A DNA stretch of 64,000 nt from Rhopalosiphum padi (GCF_020882245.1 NC_083598.1:49575858-49639857), one strand, 5' to 3'. Shown: positions 1 to 15,600, counted from the stretch's first letter. The notes: generated by a model from the letters alone, not told the origin. Numbers and translations are program-made.

Positions 1-1033
1 ATAACTGCACGGCCTTATGGTCGAACAGAATAAAATATAAATATAAAGTAAATAACTCACGGCTTTGTTGGTGAACTGCTGGCCAGCTGCTACCTATGCC
101 TGTAATAGTTACTAAATAAAATCCACACAAAATAAAATAATATTATTACAATGGTATAAATGAATAATAATACGGCGACAAATTGTGACACCAAATATAA
201 TATAATAAATAAATAATATTAATAAAATAGGAACGTGGTGATTCGCGCACACATATTATATAAAATTAGAGATACTACAATATTAATTAAACAACGTATA
301 GTATTAAGTGTATTAAGTACCTATATAATATGTTATATATAAATACAAATAGGGAGTTTTTAATACGAAATATTATTAAAATTCAAAACTTAATTAAGGA
401 AACATTGATGTAATAAGAAATATCGAAACGCCAACACATTTTTCTTGCAGAAGTATAAAACCTAAACAGGAAACGTATTTTTAATTTTTAAGAACCAAAA
501 AGAAATCGAATCAGAAATTTTAATTATTTTAGGAACCTAACCGAAACCGTGAAAATCATCAAGGTAGACCCTTATTTATTGTGTTGTAGGCGGTATTCAA
601 ATTTATCAAAACAGCTCTTGTCATTTTTTTTTATTTAAAATCGTCTTCTATGTATTGTGTAAGCGTAAGGTGTAGGACCTACCTAACTTGTACAACTCTT
701 TTCTGGGGTCGGAAAGCTGCTTATTTGTGGATCATTTTTATGTGTATTGTCGGCTTACTATCATCCTTTCAGGAGTTTGTAGGTATAACATAGAATAGCG
801 ACGTGTCTAAAATTGTTTAAATCCGTTGGAGTCTTTCCTGGTTTTAGTATTGCAATAATATGTGTTTTGTACCGCTAAATTTTAGGGATTTGCATTTGAT
901 TTATATATTTATTATAAATGCTTGAGTCATTTAGGAGCCACTCTCGAGTTCTCGTTGCCATGTTTTTATATGATCTGTTTTGATATTTTCTACACTTATT
1001 GATTTTCTCCTTTTCGTGATTTTTGGTATGCCA
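1..1033. other. AT-rich non-coding DNA
   Basis: No supported gene, RNA or intact mobile element was recognised. There is no open frame of note and no homology to the duplicated gene units further right. Confidence 0.5.
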
Positions 1034-1197
1034 AAAAATATCGCGGGACTAAAATATGGTAACTAAAATATCGTATAGGATAAAATATCGCCAGTATAAA
1101 ATATATTAGCAATTTAATTTTAATTATAATATAAAATTTTATAAAACTCAAATGGATAATTTTATACATTTCAATGCATATAATATATTGTTATATT

Positions 1198-1914
1198 CAT
1201 GAAGACTAGAATAAGGAGACCATACTTCACTTCTGATTACGTCCCAAAATGAGTCGCACGATTAAACGGCCACAGGTGGCGCTGCTTATGCTAAGGTTGC
1301 TACTTTAACCCGCGTAGTATAGGGATTATTAATGTTTTTTGCGTTTTTTTTTAAATATAGGCATTATTTCGAACCATTACCCATAATGAATTTTATAGCT
1401 TGTAAAATTACACGTTCATAGATGTGCATATGTATATATTTCATGTGTACCTACTCTGCATAGAAGTTAGTATCAGATCTATTATTCAGTTACTGACATC
1501 CGTAAGAAACTATACAGACTATTAGTGAGTATTAAGTATTTGAGTAATGAACCGTAGTGTACGGGGACACAGGGTAAAATATGTTAATCTGTTAGTGATG
1601 AAAAATATTGATAGTGATGAAGGATTCACTATAATAATAAAAAAAAATTAATGAAGTATACACATATAAGCATGTATGAATGCAAAATTTTATGAGCTAT
1701 AAAATTCAATATGGGTTATGGTTCGAAATAATGCATATATTTTACAAAAAACGTAAGAAACATGAATAATCCCTATACTGCTACGCGGGTTAAAGTAGCA
1801 ACCTTAGCATACGCAGCGCCACCTGTGGTCGTTTAATCGTGCCACTCATTTCGGTACGTTTTTTCATGCGGGCAGTCATATGAGTTTGGTCTCCCTATAA
1901 TTCTAGTCTTCATG
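1198..1914. mobile_element. fold-back MITE with long terminal inverted repeats
   Basis: The left arm begins CATGAAGACTAGAAT and contains GGTGGCGCTGC and AACCCGCGTAGTATAGGGAT. The right arm carries the reverse complements, ending ATTCTAGTCTTCATG at 1900-1914. The homology continues inward for roughly 250 bp per arm, so most of the element is an inverted repeat with no coding capacity. The right tip has been hit by a second MITE at 1915-2070, so the exact outer end is uncertain. Superfamily not assigned. Confidence 0.75.
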
Positions 1915-2070
1915 CAGGCACGTATACAAAAAAAAATTTCCGGGGGGGGGGATTACAAAATTTAGCAATACAAATTGTGCCGCAACATAATAAAACAATT
2001 TTTTCCTCGTCAATCGAAAATATTTCGGGGGGGGGGTTGAACCCCAAAACCCCCATTGTATACGTGCCTG
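1915..2070. mobile_element. 156-bp hAT-type MITE
   Basis: The terminal inverted repeats are CAGGCACGTATACAA at the left and TTGTATACGTGCCTG at the right. They are flanked by a perfect 8-bp direct repeat TCTTCATG (1907-1914 and 2071-2078), the target duplication size of hAT transposons. It holds two runs of ten or more G, an oddity in such AT-rich DNA. It sits in the right tip of the fold-back element and so is younger than it. Confidence 0.88.
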
Positions 2071-2190
2071 TCTTCATGGTTGTATTATTATATAGTAGTA
2101 TTGATAAAAATGATAAAAACATGTATAATATAATGAAATTGTTGTAAATAGTAAAAATTAAATATTTATACTAATTAACGTAAGTAGATA

Positions 2191-2629
2191 TTAAGAGGAC
2201 GCTATACCCGCATGTGTTGTCTCTGTCTTATATACGCGTAACATAGTTAAAAACTATTTTGCGCGGGACAACTTTACTCCCTCGATATTTATATCAAAAT
2301 TACCAAAATTTTAAATCGCATTGAGAAGAACTTTACCTGTGTTGTAGCGTTTTAATTTTTTTGATAGTGGTAATCAATAATTTTTAATAATTGAATGAAA
2401 AAAACCTAAAGTTTTAAAAAACCTCAAACCAATAACTTTAATTGCATTCATGTTATCAAAAAAATTAAAATGCTACGTCACAGGTAAAGTTCTTCCCAAT
2501 GGGATTTATAAGTTTGGTTGTTCTGATTAGAATATCGAGGGAGTAAAGTTGTCCCACGCAAAACAGTTTTTAGCTATGTTACGCGTGTATAAGACAGAGA
2601 CAACACGTGCGGGTATAGCGTCCTCTTAA
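2191..2629. mobile_element. MITE with about 100-bp terminal inverted repeats and TTAA ends
   Basis: The left arm begins TTAAGAGGACGCTATACCCG and the right arm ends with the reverse complement (CGGGTATAGCGTCCTCTTAA). The arms stay complementary for about 100 bp, including GTTGTCTCTGTCTTATA, a TACGCGTAACATAG segment and a TTTACTCCCTCGATATT block. An inner pair around GGTAAAGTTCTT extends the fold-back. No open frame is present. TTAA at both tips would fit a piggyBac-like target duplication, but superfamily membership is inference. Confidence 0.85.
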
Positions 2630-3494
2630 ACATAATACCTCGATGATAATCTTTAAAATCTCGATTTGAATAATTTCCAACTATGTACTTGTTTTAATCT
2701 TTTAATCCGACTGACTGCCCTGTTTGACTTATTTTAATTTCAGTTAGGTTTTGTTAACGTAATGACGTCTATATCCCAGTCACATTTTATCACTCCATAT
2801 AAATTCCATCAAGGTATTGATTTTAATATCTACTTACATTAATTAGTATAGGTACACTATATATAACTGCTTACGTTAATTTTATTATATTATACACATT
2901 TTTATCATTTTTATCAATACTATAATATACTAATATAACAATATTATATTATGCTCTGAAATATATATAAAACTATCTATTTGACTTTTATATATTATTA
3001 TATTATAATTAAATTTCTGCTAAATTTTATATTGACGATATTTATTCCATGTGATATATTGGCTTCGCGATATTTTAACAGTAATTCATAATTTTTATGC
3101 TCGCATTTAGTTCTTTGATATTGCGGTATGTTGATATAATTTTCTTTTGGATAATGTAGTATTTAATTATTTTAATAATATACGTTAATACCATATTAGA
3201 TTAAATTATATAACTCAAAATTTAATAATATCTTTCTATAAGTATCGTAAATACCGTAGATATTTTAAGTTCAAAATTTGGAAAAATTGATATTTAAACG
3301 AAATATAACGATTTTAGTTATTTTGCTGTCTTTTAAAAGTATTATACTTAGGAACATGAAACTATTATGCACAATGCACATACAAACTTATACCAGGTGA
3401 ATATTCGTTTTAAAATTGCACTAAAAAAAAAAAATATATCAATCTTTGTTCTTACCTAACCATATGTGTATGTACATTATTTACCTATATAGGT

Positions 3495-3680
3495 CTCGAA
3501 ACAGACATATTTATTTTGTAGTGCTTACAGTATTTTATAGTATAATGTCGAAATGTTTAATTAGATGTTAAAAAATAAACAAATAATTTATATTATATCT
3601 ATTCAAAAATTATTCTTATTCTATTTTTCGCAAAACAAATTTTAGTTTGTTCGTTGTAGTTATTTTAACAATAAGTAATT
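3495..3680 (+). promoter_or_regulatory. conserved 5' flank of gene A
   Basis: From GAAACAGACATATTT through AAAAAATAAACAAATAATTTAT to the start codon, this stretch aligns with the DNA just upstream of genes B, C and D, although gene A is otherwise quite diverged from them. That is the expected place of promoter and 5' UTR. No TATA box or start site can be assigned with confidence in DNA this AT-rich. Confidence 0.4.
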
Positions 3681-6600
3681 ATGATTTCTTATAAAGTGTT
3701 ATCTATTTTGACATTAACCATGTTGATCATAATACGATATAGCGTTGCCATTAAAGGTAAAAATTACTAGTGTTTTAATATTTAAATATTACTATGAAAT
3801 TGATATTATATATACAAATTTTTTTAGATTGCTCAAGTAAGAGAGTTTATATTAGTTAACAATTTATTTTACGATTCAAACAATATAACCATGATATATC
3901 AGATGCATTTTAAGTACTATGCATTCCTTTGATTTTATTAAAACATAAAACAATACATAAACGTAATATTCTAGATTTATCATACAAAAATATTTAATTC
4001 TATTCATTAATAAATTTTTTTTTTTATCTTTTCCCCTTTAAAACACACCATTGATATTAGTTATATTACCAGAGTTGATATTAACTTTATTTATTAATTT
4101 AATAACAGTTTTCACAAATCACTTCGTTCAATTAATTTTATGTTCACCAATATTGTATTTCTAATGTTAATGTATGAATAACAGCTCAATTAATTCAAGT
4201 TGGGCTTTTAAGTAAGTAGATATAAGTTTATGATACGAACAAAATTTGTACCACCTTTTTATTAAAATGCGTTGTCTCTTGTTCTAATCGTAATTTTGAA
4301 TATTATAAACATGTGATAATTTTTATTATTTACATAGATGATGATGGACTATTAAATTACTTTTATGTAATGCAGTTTAGTAAGTAATTCAAAGCAAGGT
4401 TTCAACATGTATTGTATAATGCTATAAAGTTATAAAATATTAAAAAAAATTAAACAAAATAATTGATTTATAATATATAAATGAACATAATTTAAAATTA
4501 ATAACAAATTATAAACGTATATCTCTAATTATTATGTAAAAAGAATACACATATGTTTTTTTTTGCATGCTTTAATTTTGGTAATTCAATTCATTTTATT
4601 GATTATGTTCAATCTCATCGGTGTTTACAATTTCATTTTTATTTAAGTATTCAACTTAAAACGAAAAAATAAATAACGTTTGAAAGTACAATAACGCTAA
4701 ACATTAACATTTTATAGCGTTTAAATATTTGGAAACGTAAATACGATATATATTTTTATAAGTTGACTGATTTAGAGTAATAATAGTCTAGAAATAGTAA
4801 ATACATTGTTAATCATACATTATTTTTACGTTGTTGAAAACTCATGTACTAAACTACATCAAATATTCTCTTTATGAAAACATTTTTAAAGAATGAATGT
4901 ATATATCTATGTGTATTATATATATATACACTAATATGAATATGTACAAAAATTATTGATTTTTTTTTTACTGTAGTTTATACTAATAAAATACAGTTTT
5001 CAATGCATTATAGATTTTTCGATGATATCGCTTGATATTTAATCATTGTATCAACGTCTATATATTATAAATAATATTATAATAAAAAAATGTTGTAAAA
5101 AATATTTTTAATTTATGAATTATGTGGTACTTAATACCTATGAGAGTGATTGTAATTAATTATCGCAGAAACTGTGGAAGACTTTCAAATGTGTAGAACA
5201 AATAAGATTCAATGTAAAGCAAAAGGTAAGATCTTAGATTTATTATTGTGAAATATGTTGTATGTTTAATAATTAAACTATTATGTGTTATTAATTAAAC
5301 TGTTTTTTCGCTATGGCCTATAGCTTAAATGCATGTTAATGTATACATATAAATATGTAAGCGATTGATTTTAATAAATATTAATTATCGCAGAAAATAA
5401 AGATGACCTTCAAATTAATTCAAAAGATTTAAATAAAGATCAAGTTGAAATAAAACGTAAGTTCTTAGATTTATTATTATGAAATACGTTTTTTATTTTA
5501 CTATTAAACCATCTGTTATTAATTAAACTTTATGGATTAGGATATAACTCCTTCAATTTGAGTATTCTACTAGGAGCTTTAAGGAATACTTTTTTTATGG
5601 TAGCAATCAATGAATCAACAAGTGGAAACTGTGTTCTAACTGTTTCAGCTACACGATCAAATATTTAAATCCGTATGCTAAACACGTTAAATGTAACATT
5701 TTCGGATAAAATGTAGTTAAACCTTTCCAGATTTTACCATATATGGTGCACCATCCGATAAAAACAACAAAACATTTTCGTGTTCTATGCCTTGTGGTCA
5801 TAATAAACCCATCTTATCATTAAAAAATCTTGCGATTGTTTGATGATTGCACTTAGTTTACCACAGTTTAAAACAATTAGTTTGAAAGGTTCGGAATTTA
5901 ATTTTCCTACTATACAATTGGCGATATAGCGACCATCTACATCTGTAGTTTCATTATAAATAACTTCTATGTAATTTTTTCAAAGAATGCTTTCTTCGGG
6001 AACAGCTTGCCCAGTGTACTTTTCCAAGAACATTTTAAAAGTTGGATTTTTTAATTTAGTAACTGGGATGTCAGCCTTGATTAATGTTCGTCATAAATCG
6101 CTATTAAAAGATGACTTACTATTCGAAGATGCTGAAGAGATGATGAAATTCTGAATGAATTTAATTTTTCTCACTTCATTTTCTTTATTTTTGGATGTAT
6201 TTATATGCTGAGTTATTAAAGAACGTTGCAAACAAGATACAGATTGTCCACAAGCTACACAAAGTAACACATGTCTATCACTCTTAAAAGTTTCATTAGG
6301 GAAATCTAAAAGGTATTGAGTTATTTTTGCTTTTTTTGTTGAAGGAATTTTGGGCATATTTTTTATCAGTGTACGCGCAAAATTAAAATTAAACGAATGT
6401 AAACTTACTTAAAACGTGAAAAATATGTACGAACGAATAAACGAATAATCACTGATGAGGATAGTAAAGAAATAACTCCACTCCCGGGAGCATAATTTTT
6501 AAGTTGCAGGTGGCTTAAAATAAAAAAAGTATTTTTAGTCAATTAAAAAGAAGATAGAGAATAACAAAATAGATAATAGATTGAGTGTATCTGCTTCTGT

Positions 6601-9600
6601 AGCATTTGAAAAAAATATAAAATAGAATATTAGCTGTAAAAATAATGAAAATATTATAACTTGCTTAGGTATCATATAATAATCTAAGATTCTAAATTTA
6701 ATCCTGTAATTTAAAAATATATATTATTAATTGTATAAGTTTAATATTATTTATGAGTCTAATTTATTAGTTATAATTCATAATAGATCGATAATATTTT
6801 GAGCAACAAATACATTAAACATCTATACAAATATATATGTATAGATGTTATAAAAATTATACACATATAATTAATCAAATCTAATATTTTTAGTATCTGT
6901 ACGTAGGTATTATGATAAAGTGAAGGAATACAAAAATCCTTATTTAGCAAGTAAGTATTCCGTAATTGTTGTAATTATTTTTATAACTATATAACATTTT
7001 AAAGAAATCAAAGTAGTTACCCAAGTTATTTTTTAACACAGTCGTGTTAGTATAATTATATGTTTTTGTTTCAATATTTAAAAATTTACAAATACAGCTA
7101 AATAGAATAAAATATTTTGTCATTTATTTACAGAAACTCCGATGACTCCAAAAGAATTTTGCGAAAACCGCGGTAAGTGAAACATAACAAATTATAAAAT
7201 ATAATAATAGTTTTAAATTACAATTTCCGATATAATATATAAATAAAAAGATTGTAATTTTTATGAAATTGAATCTATTGATTATTTTTTTTAATACTTT
7301 GATAAATTTTATCAAAATTTGAACCAACTTAAAATTATTAAAATAAAAAAACAATTTTATATTTGATATCATTTTTTAAAAATAAAATAGGTCTAGGTAA
7401 CTATCAAGCTATTACTCTTTATTGATTATAGTTGCTCTATAGTTCAATCATTTATTTTTTAAATAATACTTTTATATTCAATATGTTTCATTTTTTTAAG
7501 CTGACTGTTGAATAAATTATTAGTGTTAAATATTTAATATTTATTAAACATATTTTTACATTTTTATTCCATACAAATTCGTGAATTATGATTTACCAGA
7601 GCAATCTCGTAGTATATTTTCAAAGTTTTTTTACTGATAATCATCTTCTCAGTATTGAGAATTGATGCTTATCCTCTGTTCAATAACGAGATAATAGGAG
7701 AATGCATTTACATGACACACAATTACATATATTTCTATACAAAAATAAAATACCAAGAAAACTTACTAAAAAATCAATATATTCCCTCAAAGATTAAAAT
7801 GTTGTTGAACAGTTTTAAATGTTTTAATATTTTCATAGTATTAATTAAATTGTAAATTAATATATGATTTCAGCGGATAAGCGTGAGTCTAAAAATCCTA
7901 TTTTAATCTATATTTATAAATATCAGTATAATACAAATAATTTAAAAATCTATATTCTTTCTTGTTTTGTAAAGAAATACGATTAAATCATATTAAAAAT
8001 GTAGACTTTAAAAGTCAATCGATGCATTATACGCAAAAACTCATTCAATTAATCATAATACACTATCAACAGTATATAAACAATAATTATATTAAGAACA
8101 GTAAATGGCCTTGAGCGTTCCCAGATAATTTTCTAGAGGGAAGGCATCTAATAAATAAATTAAGATTTGTTAATACATAATATTTTATAGTACATTATTA
8201 TGTTTCGTCGTTAACCATTTAACCCATTTAACAATTAGGTATTATTATTATACAGAACACTCAAACTACAATAAAATAAAATAATCAAGTTATTATTAAT
8301 GGGAGTTTTATACTATTTATAAAAAATTAAAGTATTCAGAGTATATATTTTTGGAAATGTATACCCAAATAATTATTGTGTTATGTGAGTTTATATTATT
8401 CATTTAAATCAATAACCAGATTTCATTTAAATAATTTTATTTTTACTATTGTTTTTACTAGAAACAGTAGAAACTATAAACATTTCATTCACAAGTTAAA
8501 TATTTATATACTTTCAGGGAGATTTAAATGTTTTTCTTTCTGTTTTATTATAGGTAATTAGTTTTTAATTGTTATGTATTTTTAACATAAATTATATGTT
8601 TATCATGAGAAATTGTATTAATTTAATCTCTGAAAAAATACATTTCACAACAGTTTTAAATGAATATAATATGTATTTATTTAAAGAATGCCATAGAGCA
8701 GTGTTTCCCAACCTATGGGTCACGACAGGCTAAACTTACCCATAAATAAATATATAATCATACTATTTTTCTTCTTTTTCGTAGTTTACGGTTTTTAAGA
8801 CTAAACTGATCAACATATGCTATGCCATCTCTCTATATCCTCCTCTAGGACTCGCCAAACAGTATCCGGTTCAACTCGTTCCACATTTTTTGACACTTGG
8901 TATTCCTACCTCAACCTTGATCTAGCAAGTGGTCTTACGCCTTCTGGAGAGCCACATATTACCTGTGTATAATGGCTTTTTCTTTTCTTCATGCGTCGCC
9001 AGCCAAAAAGAGTCGCCAAACCCCCAACCTGGAGGCCTAGACTGAGCCAACCAATTAAGGCCAGCTCACAGCTCGGGGCTCCGGAATCGCGAAACCCGTA
9101 GTGATAATTACTTAGCATCCCCCCCTGGGGGGGATAATCATACTATACAATCACATTTTTTTGTAGTGGGGGTGGGTTGCATAACCAACAAGTGATAAAT
9201 TTGAGGGTTGCCATTATAAAAAGGTGTGGAAACACTGCCATAGAGAATATTATGGAATTTATTCATATGTTGCGGTCCAAGTAGATAAATGGTCAGTGTA
9301 AACACTAACCGCTGATTGTATACAATGCTCGAGTTTTTCAAGTTATATGGATAATTATATACATACAATACATACATTGTATACAATGGCCAGACTGATA
9401 GAGCCAAGTGAAAAAAATTAATAATAATACTAATATTAGGTTTAAATGAAATACTTATTTTTTTACACTTATTTGATTAACAATGAAATTTTTTTATTTA
9501 TTTATTAATATTAAATTTTACTTATTTATTTTTGCACGTATTGCTATTATGACATTTGTAGATGCACAAAATTCCAACACCTTTATCTCCTTGTTTCACA

Positions 9601-12600
9601 TTTTTGACCAAAAGTGGTTATAGCCTCGACCTCCTATGTTGGAAAACAGCCTAGCTATACTTCCTTATGGTAAATTGATGTAGGTTAGGACAACTGAACA
9701 TTGCTGTTCCAGCAAATTGTAAACTGATTTTGTTGTTAACTTTTGGTTGTATCTAATTTGTAGTTTCCGATTTCCACTTCAAACCAAACCAAAAGTGGTA
9801 AAACTATCAATAACATATAATTAACTTCCTCAGCACGCTTATCATTCAAAGGGCGTGTAAGTTCACAAATATTTAACCTGCTTATTAAATTATACCTCTC
9901 TCAGTTTAAAACGATAAAAATTGTCTCTTACCATAAGGTGCTGAAATAAACTTATACTTTTAGTAGGTACCTACGTGTTATACACAATGACCATTCTATA
10001 CAGCAAATAAACATTTATAATATATTTTGACCAAATAATACATGCATTGTATACAACGCCCGGTTAGTGTTTACAATGTCCAATTTTTCTACTTGGACTG
10101 TAATATATATTAATATATACAATTTTGAATTCATTTTTTTTTTTGGTTTTATATATTATATGTAATATCAATATTTTTATAATCTATATTAAACTATTAA
10201 AATTATGTAACTTTACATTTTATAATTAAAGTAATTTATTTATTATATATATCGCTCATTCTAAATTTATTAATTTTTAATATTTATATATTTGTTTAAA
10301 TGTAAATAGGAGAAATTTGTAAGTTGGTCTACAAGTTTGTCTATTATTAGTGTTTTTATTACCTACATATATTTATGTAATGAATATTCCTTAACTGTGT
10401 GTGTGTATGGATAATGTTTAAAAATTAGTATATTTTGAAGTTTTATATCATATTTTATACTATATTTCAAAATATTTTGTGATGATGCTAATAATAAATT
10501 AATAGTTTTTAATATTGGGTTAACACAATGAGATTATTGAGATTATTCTATTTGTAGGAAATTCTAACATAAACATTTTGTGATAGTTTGAAGTCTACGA
10601 TTATTCGTTTTTAAATTACACAAAACAAAAAAAGTGTTTTTATACAAAGATATGTTAATTTTCTTAATAGATTTTCATTTTAAAAAAAACTAGGAATTTT
10701 TAACTTTGAAAAAACCTAACCTCTTTGAAGTACAAACTAGATCTAATTTTTTATCGAAAACCACTTTCAAAGTTGAAATTGAAGTATTTTTCGACTACTA
10801 TGTATTGAGAAATTTTCATAAAAAAAACACGAATATCATAGTAAAATATATATCGTAAACGCTCTGCTAAGAATCTAAAATCTGATACATTTAATGTATA
10901 AATAGACAAAGGACATACAAACCTTCGGTTTTAAATAATTTCCGATTAACTATATTCTAAGTTATAGTATTATAATAACTAAATATAAGATAATAATATA
11001 CATATATGAGAAAATAATATAACGTATTATAATATTAACTAATTATTAATTATATTTACCAACTATTTATGTTTATAAATTTACAGTTCAGTCTAGTAAG
11101 TTATATTACATACATTTTATAATTTTATATATTATACATACAAACTTGATACTATTGGAATTCACACCTTCATATTACAAAGCGTGTGTTATGCATAGTC
11201 CCATAGGAAATTATTATGATTAAAATCCAGGGACTTTTATAATATATTTATATTATGTTTGGGCTCAATATATACTTAAAAACAGTAATAGTTTACGATT
11301 CATAATACTAATAAATCAACTACGCTTATATATTTGCAGATACTGAAGGTAAGCTTATAATAATGTATTATAATATTTTCACTAAATCGTTATTAATATT
11401 TCGTTCAGAATAATATTTAATATTATAATCAATTATAAAAAAACAAATTAAAAGTCTGTGAACACAAAATAACCAATGACACTGACATTATAAACAATTA
11501 GTTTCATTTATCTTCAATTCGTACCTACTTATATAATATTGTTATTTATTATTCGTTTAAGTGGCAAAACATTGAGCACCTTACTATCGAATAATCTCAA
11601 TGTTATTAATATTTAATATATTAAGATTTGATTAAAATTTTTAATTTACAATTTTTTATGAAAATATAGCTCTTTCTAGAGCAACGATACCACTGTTAAA
11701 TTGCTATATGATTTGGATTGTCCTTATGGATTAAATACCAAATAATTATTGTACTGTTTAAAGTAAGCCGAAATTTTAGAGTTTTTATTAGGAATATACT
11801 AAAAACTTAGTTTTATTGTGATTTGGGTCTAGAATTCCAGTCAGATCAGACTATCAACGATGATACTGACAACTGCTAATTAGAAAAAAAAATACGCATT
11901 TAGCTTTGATGAATAACAGAATTGCACTGAAATCGAGTTATAAAACTCAAGCCGAATCACCAAGTGATACAATAAATTTACTGTAAACAAATTCCCAATC
12001 AAATCAAAGTCACATACTAACCGATTTTTCAATTCAATCTCATAATACACAGACTTCAAAGTTTTTTAAAAATAAATAGAAACAATATTATATAAGTTTT
12101 AAATAAATAATTATTTACTGTTACTGCAAGTATGAGTAAAATAAATTACAATTCTGAAATTATTAGTTTAATCTACAATTGTTTGATATTTTTAGATTGT
12201 ACAAGTAAGATAACTGAAGTTACATTAAATATTTTTTAACTAATTCAGCAGTTATAAGAAGACTAATAAAATTTAATAATAGAACCGTTTTATTGCTTTC
12301 GAAAAAAATACGATATTTACGACTCAAGACTCAAAGACGTCACACAAAATATCGGATATATGTTGTCTATAAATTATTACTATTATCGTTAACCTATACA
12401 TTTTATTAAATTAAATATATACTAATAAGATTACACTTAAACGTTGTTATTACATAGGTAACATGAACAATGTGAAATCACAAATTCTTACAATTCTTTT
12501 GATTATTATTAATACTAGAATCATACAGATAATGTTTATTGGTTTCAAAATGGCATGCCATAATGGCGTTTTGTTGCAAGATTTATACAATATAATACAA

Positions 12601-15600
12601 GTTGCCTCATAGTCATGTATACAAATCGATCCCCCCCTAACCATTCGTTACGTACTGATGTCATTAAAGTATGAAGCCCGCATAATTTTACCTACATTTT
12701 CTATTGATTTAAAATTTTATTGGTAATATTTGAATAAATATACAAAGTTTAGCGAGATTAAAAAAACTCATAGGTACATTACAAGAAATACAAATTTATT
12801 TAACCATATTGCAATGTAAAACGCATCTTGCCATTCTAGTTACATTAGTACTTAATTACAAATTTAAATAAAATAAGAAACAATTTAAAATGTAACTATC
12901 AATAACAAAAATTATATCGTCAGATAACTCGTAACGGATATATAATAGTTTGTATGCTTCAATGACCTCATTTTTTCCAGCTCCCACTTTTTAATAATTA
13001 TCTTTAAAATAATAATGTACAGCAGGGTTGGCAAATGTTCGCAATTCTTTTTACATGATTCATATACTGGAAATTAAACAGAGGTCGCTCATCGTCTTTA
13101 TCCGTTATAATATGCAGCATAAGCGCATATTATACAAATAATAGTGTATATGATTTATGTACTTTTCATTAAATAAATGGAGTGTATAGTCCATTGGCCA
13201 GCATTTGACCATGTAGTAGAAGACTTAATATTTTTATTAAGATGATTTGTTGAGATGCCTACACATGTGGAGTAATTCGGTGTAATGAATGTCGTAGAAT
13301 CGTATTAATCCGGACGGATCATTATCAATATTTATTTTGAACTTGTAACACATACGTATACATATTATGTATATATTTTTAATTTTTGTTCGATAACATA
13401 AACCTTATTTTCTATAGTTCTATATGTCTGCTTGATATTAAAGATCGATAATCATAAAAAATGTGACCGATATACTCTTGAGAAAGAATACTCTTTATGA
13501 TGAGTCTTGAGATATGAACTATGAATTATTGCTAGAATTTTGGATAATATAATATTAGTTTAGACACCAGCTGTTTCAGAATAAATGTTTTAAACGATTG
13601 TTGACTAAAATTGTTTGGTTTTTATAAAGTAAATTGGTGAAAAATCAAAGATGACTGTACTGATCAATCCAACGTCTATTAAACATTTAGACTCTATAAA
13701 CAGGGATGGTAAACTTTTCTATATAGGGGTGTAAGATAAAACATTTTGGCATGTTTTATGTTTGCTGCGAGTCAGTTATATCGATTTTTTTATATTAAAC
13801 CTAAATAATTCTTATAAACGATATATAATTTTTTGGACAGTTAGTCGTGTCACTCAGTAAAATTGTTGAGTTTGTGTCTCTGACACATTTTTTTAGGATT
13901 TGGCTTCACTCATACGGCTGTTATAGATATCCTGGATTAATTACTTTATTATATTTATAAGTTTGTAAATGTAAGTGGTCTTTTTGCAAACGAAATAATT
14001 TATTCCTAAATAAAATTTTGAGTTATTTTAATTTCTGTACATAATATTATGTAATACATAATCTAAGTTTTAGTGATATTAATTTAACAGATATAGATTT
14101 TTATATATTATACATAAACATACTATTATAATAACACACACAACATAATGGCCAATATGGTGATAGATTGAGACGTGTGAAGTACATACTACTAGGTAGC
14201 TATTTCGTTGATCGGACCATGGGTTAGTATTGGACGTTTACAACAATCAATTATCATATGTCTATAGTCTATACACACATAAAGCTTACATAACCATGAA
14301 TAAATTATATTATTAATGTGCTACTAGTTACATTTTTATGCATCTATCTTAATAATAACAGTTAATTTTTCATTTGTATCAACATTAAATTGTTAAAAAT
14401 TATTTTTTTTAAACAGATACAATAGCTGAAATGTTTCATAGCAAGTATATTATTATTTAAGATACACAGTCTAGTTTTATACAAGCAAAATAAAATAAAA
14501 TATAGATTAGTTGGCATTTAGGTAAAAAGTACTACTTGTATAACTAGGGATCGGGATTTATGGAATTATTTTTCAAATGTTATAACAGTTTAGTTTAAGA
14601 ACTACATGTTATTGTTTCATTTTCCTGTATGTTATAAGACACAAAAGTTAAAGTTGTTGATGCCATCTAAAATATAAGTAAAATATTATTTAATTTTTTT
14701 TACATCAATTTTAATATTTCTAGTTAAATAAACATATTAGTTAAAGAAATATGTGGATTAAAGATATAATGAAACTTTTTTCAGAAAAAATAGTCTCAAC
14801 CTTTATACAAAGTGCTCACAATTAAATTAAAAAGGATTATATATAAGTTATATAATATAAATGTAATTTATTTTAGAAGAATAATTTGATTAATATTTAT
14901 TTAATAGGCGAAAACACCTACACCAATATCATTAAATCAACAAAACGTAGTAAGTAAATTACTTGGTTATCATTTTAACTTATATTGATTATTAATTAGG
15001 TTTTACTAATTTATAAAGCTCAGATTTTGAAGACAATAAAATATAAATATTAAAAAGTATTTTTATCGTTGAAAAAACTCAAGAAAACATTTTTGTTTTT
15101 ACAGCATTCTATGTGATATTATTGAAATTATATATATTTGTATGGACAGTATACACTTAAAACACTATAAGCACTGAATGAAATATGAAAATAGAAAGAG
15201 AACTATAATATGACGTGTATTAGAGAATAGACTAATCAAGGTTTTGTCTTGGAATGTGGAATAATCATTTAAAATGTTTCTTTTCCAATTGAAACATACG
15301 ATTTCGCGCTCATTTGTATGTTTCTATGAATGAATATGCTAATGGATATTATTAAATTATAATTCCTAAATTTTAAGTAACTACAACAAATTTTTACACA
15401 GATTACAATTAAACAATTCCACAATTTAACAGTCACAATTTAAAACTAATTTTAACAGTCAAAATGTTTTTCAAATACGTATATTTCATATAATTAGTTT
15501 ACTTTTTTGAACTTACAGTTTGTAGTTTGTGGATGATTCGTTATAAAAACGTAATGGACTACTTAGTTTTTAAAGATTGTTTTTGTTACACTGAACTTGT

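Larger units (their letters stand above)
1034..3079. repeat. possible outer inverted-repeat element enclosing younger MITEs
   Basis: The left side (about 1034-1115) has AAAATATCGCG followed by further TAAAATATCG motifs. The right side (about 3020-3079) reads as an imperfect reverse complement, with CGCGATATTTTA at its end. Removing the insertions at 1198-2078 and 2191-2629 would leave a shorter AT-rich fold-back element. The match is diverged and AT-rich, so this is weakly supported; no target duplication was identified. Confidence 0.35.
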
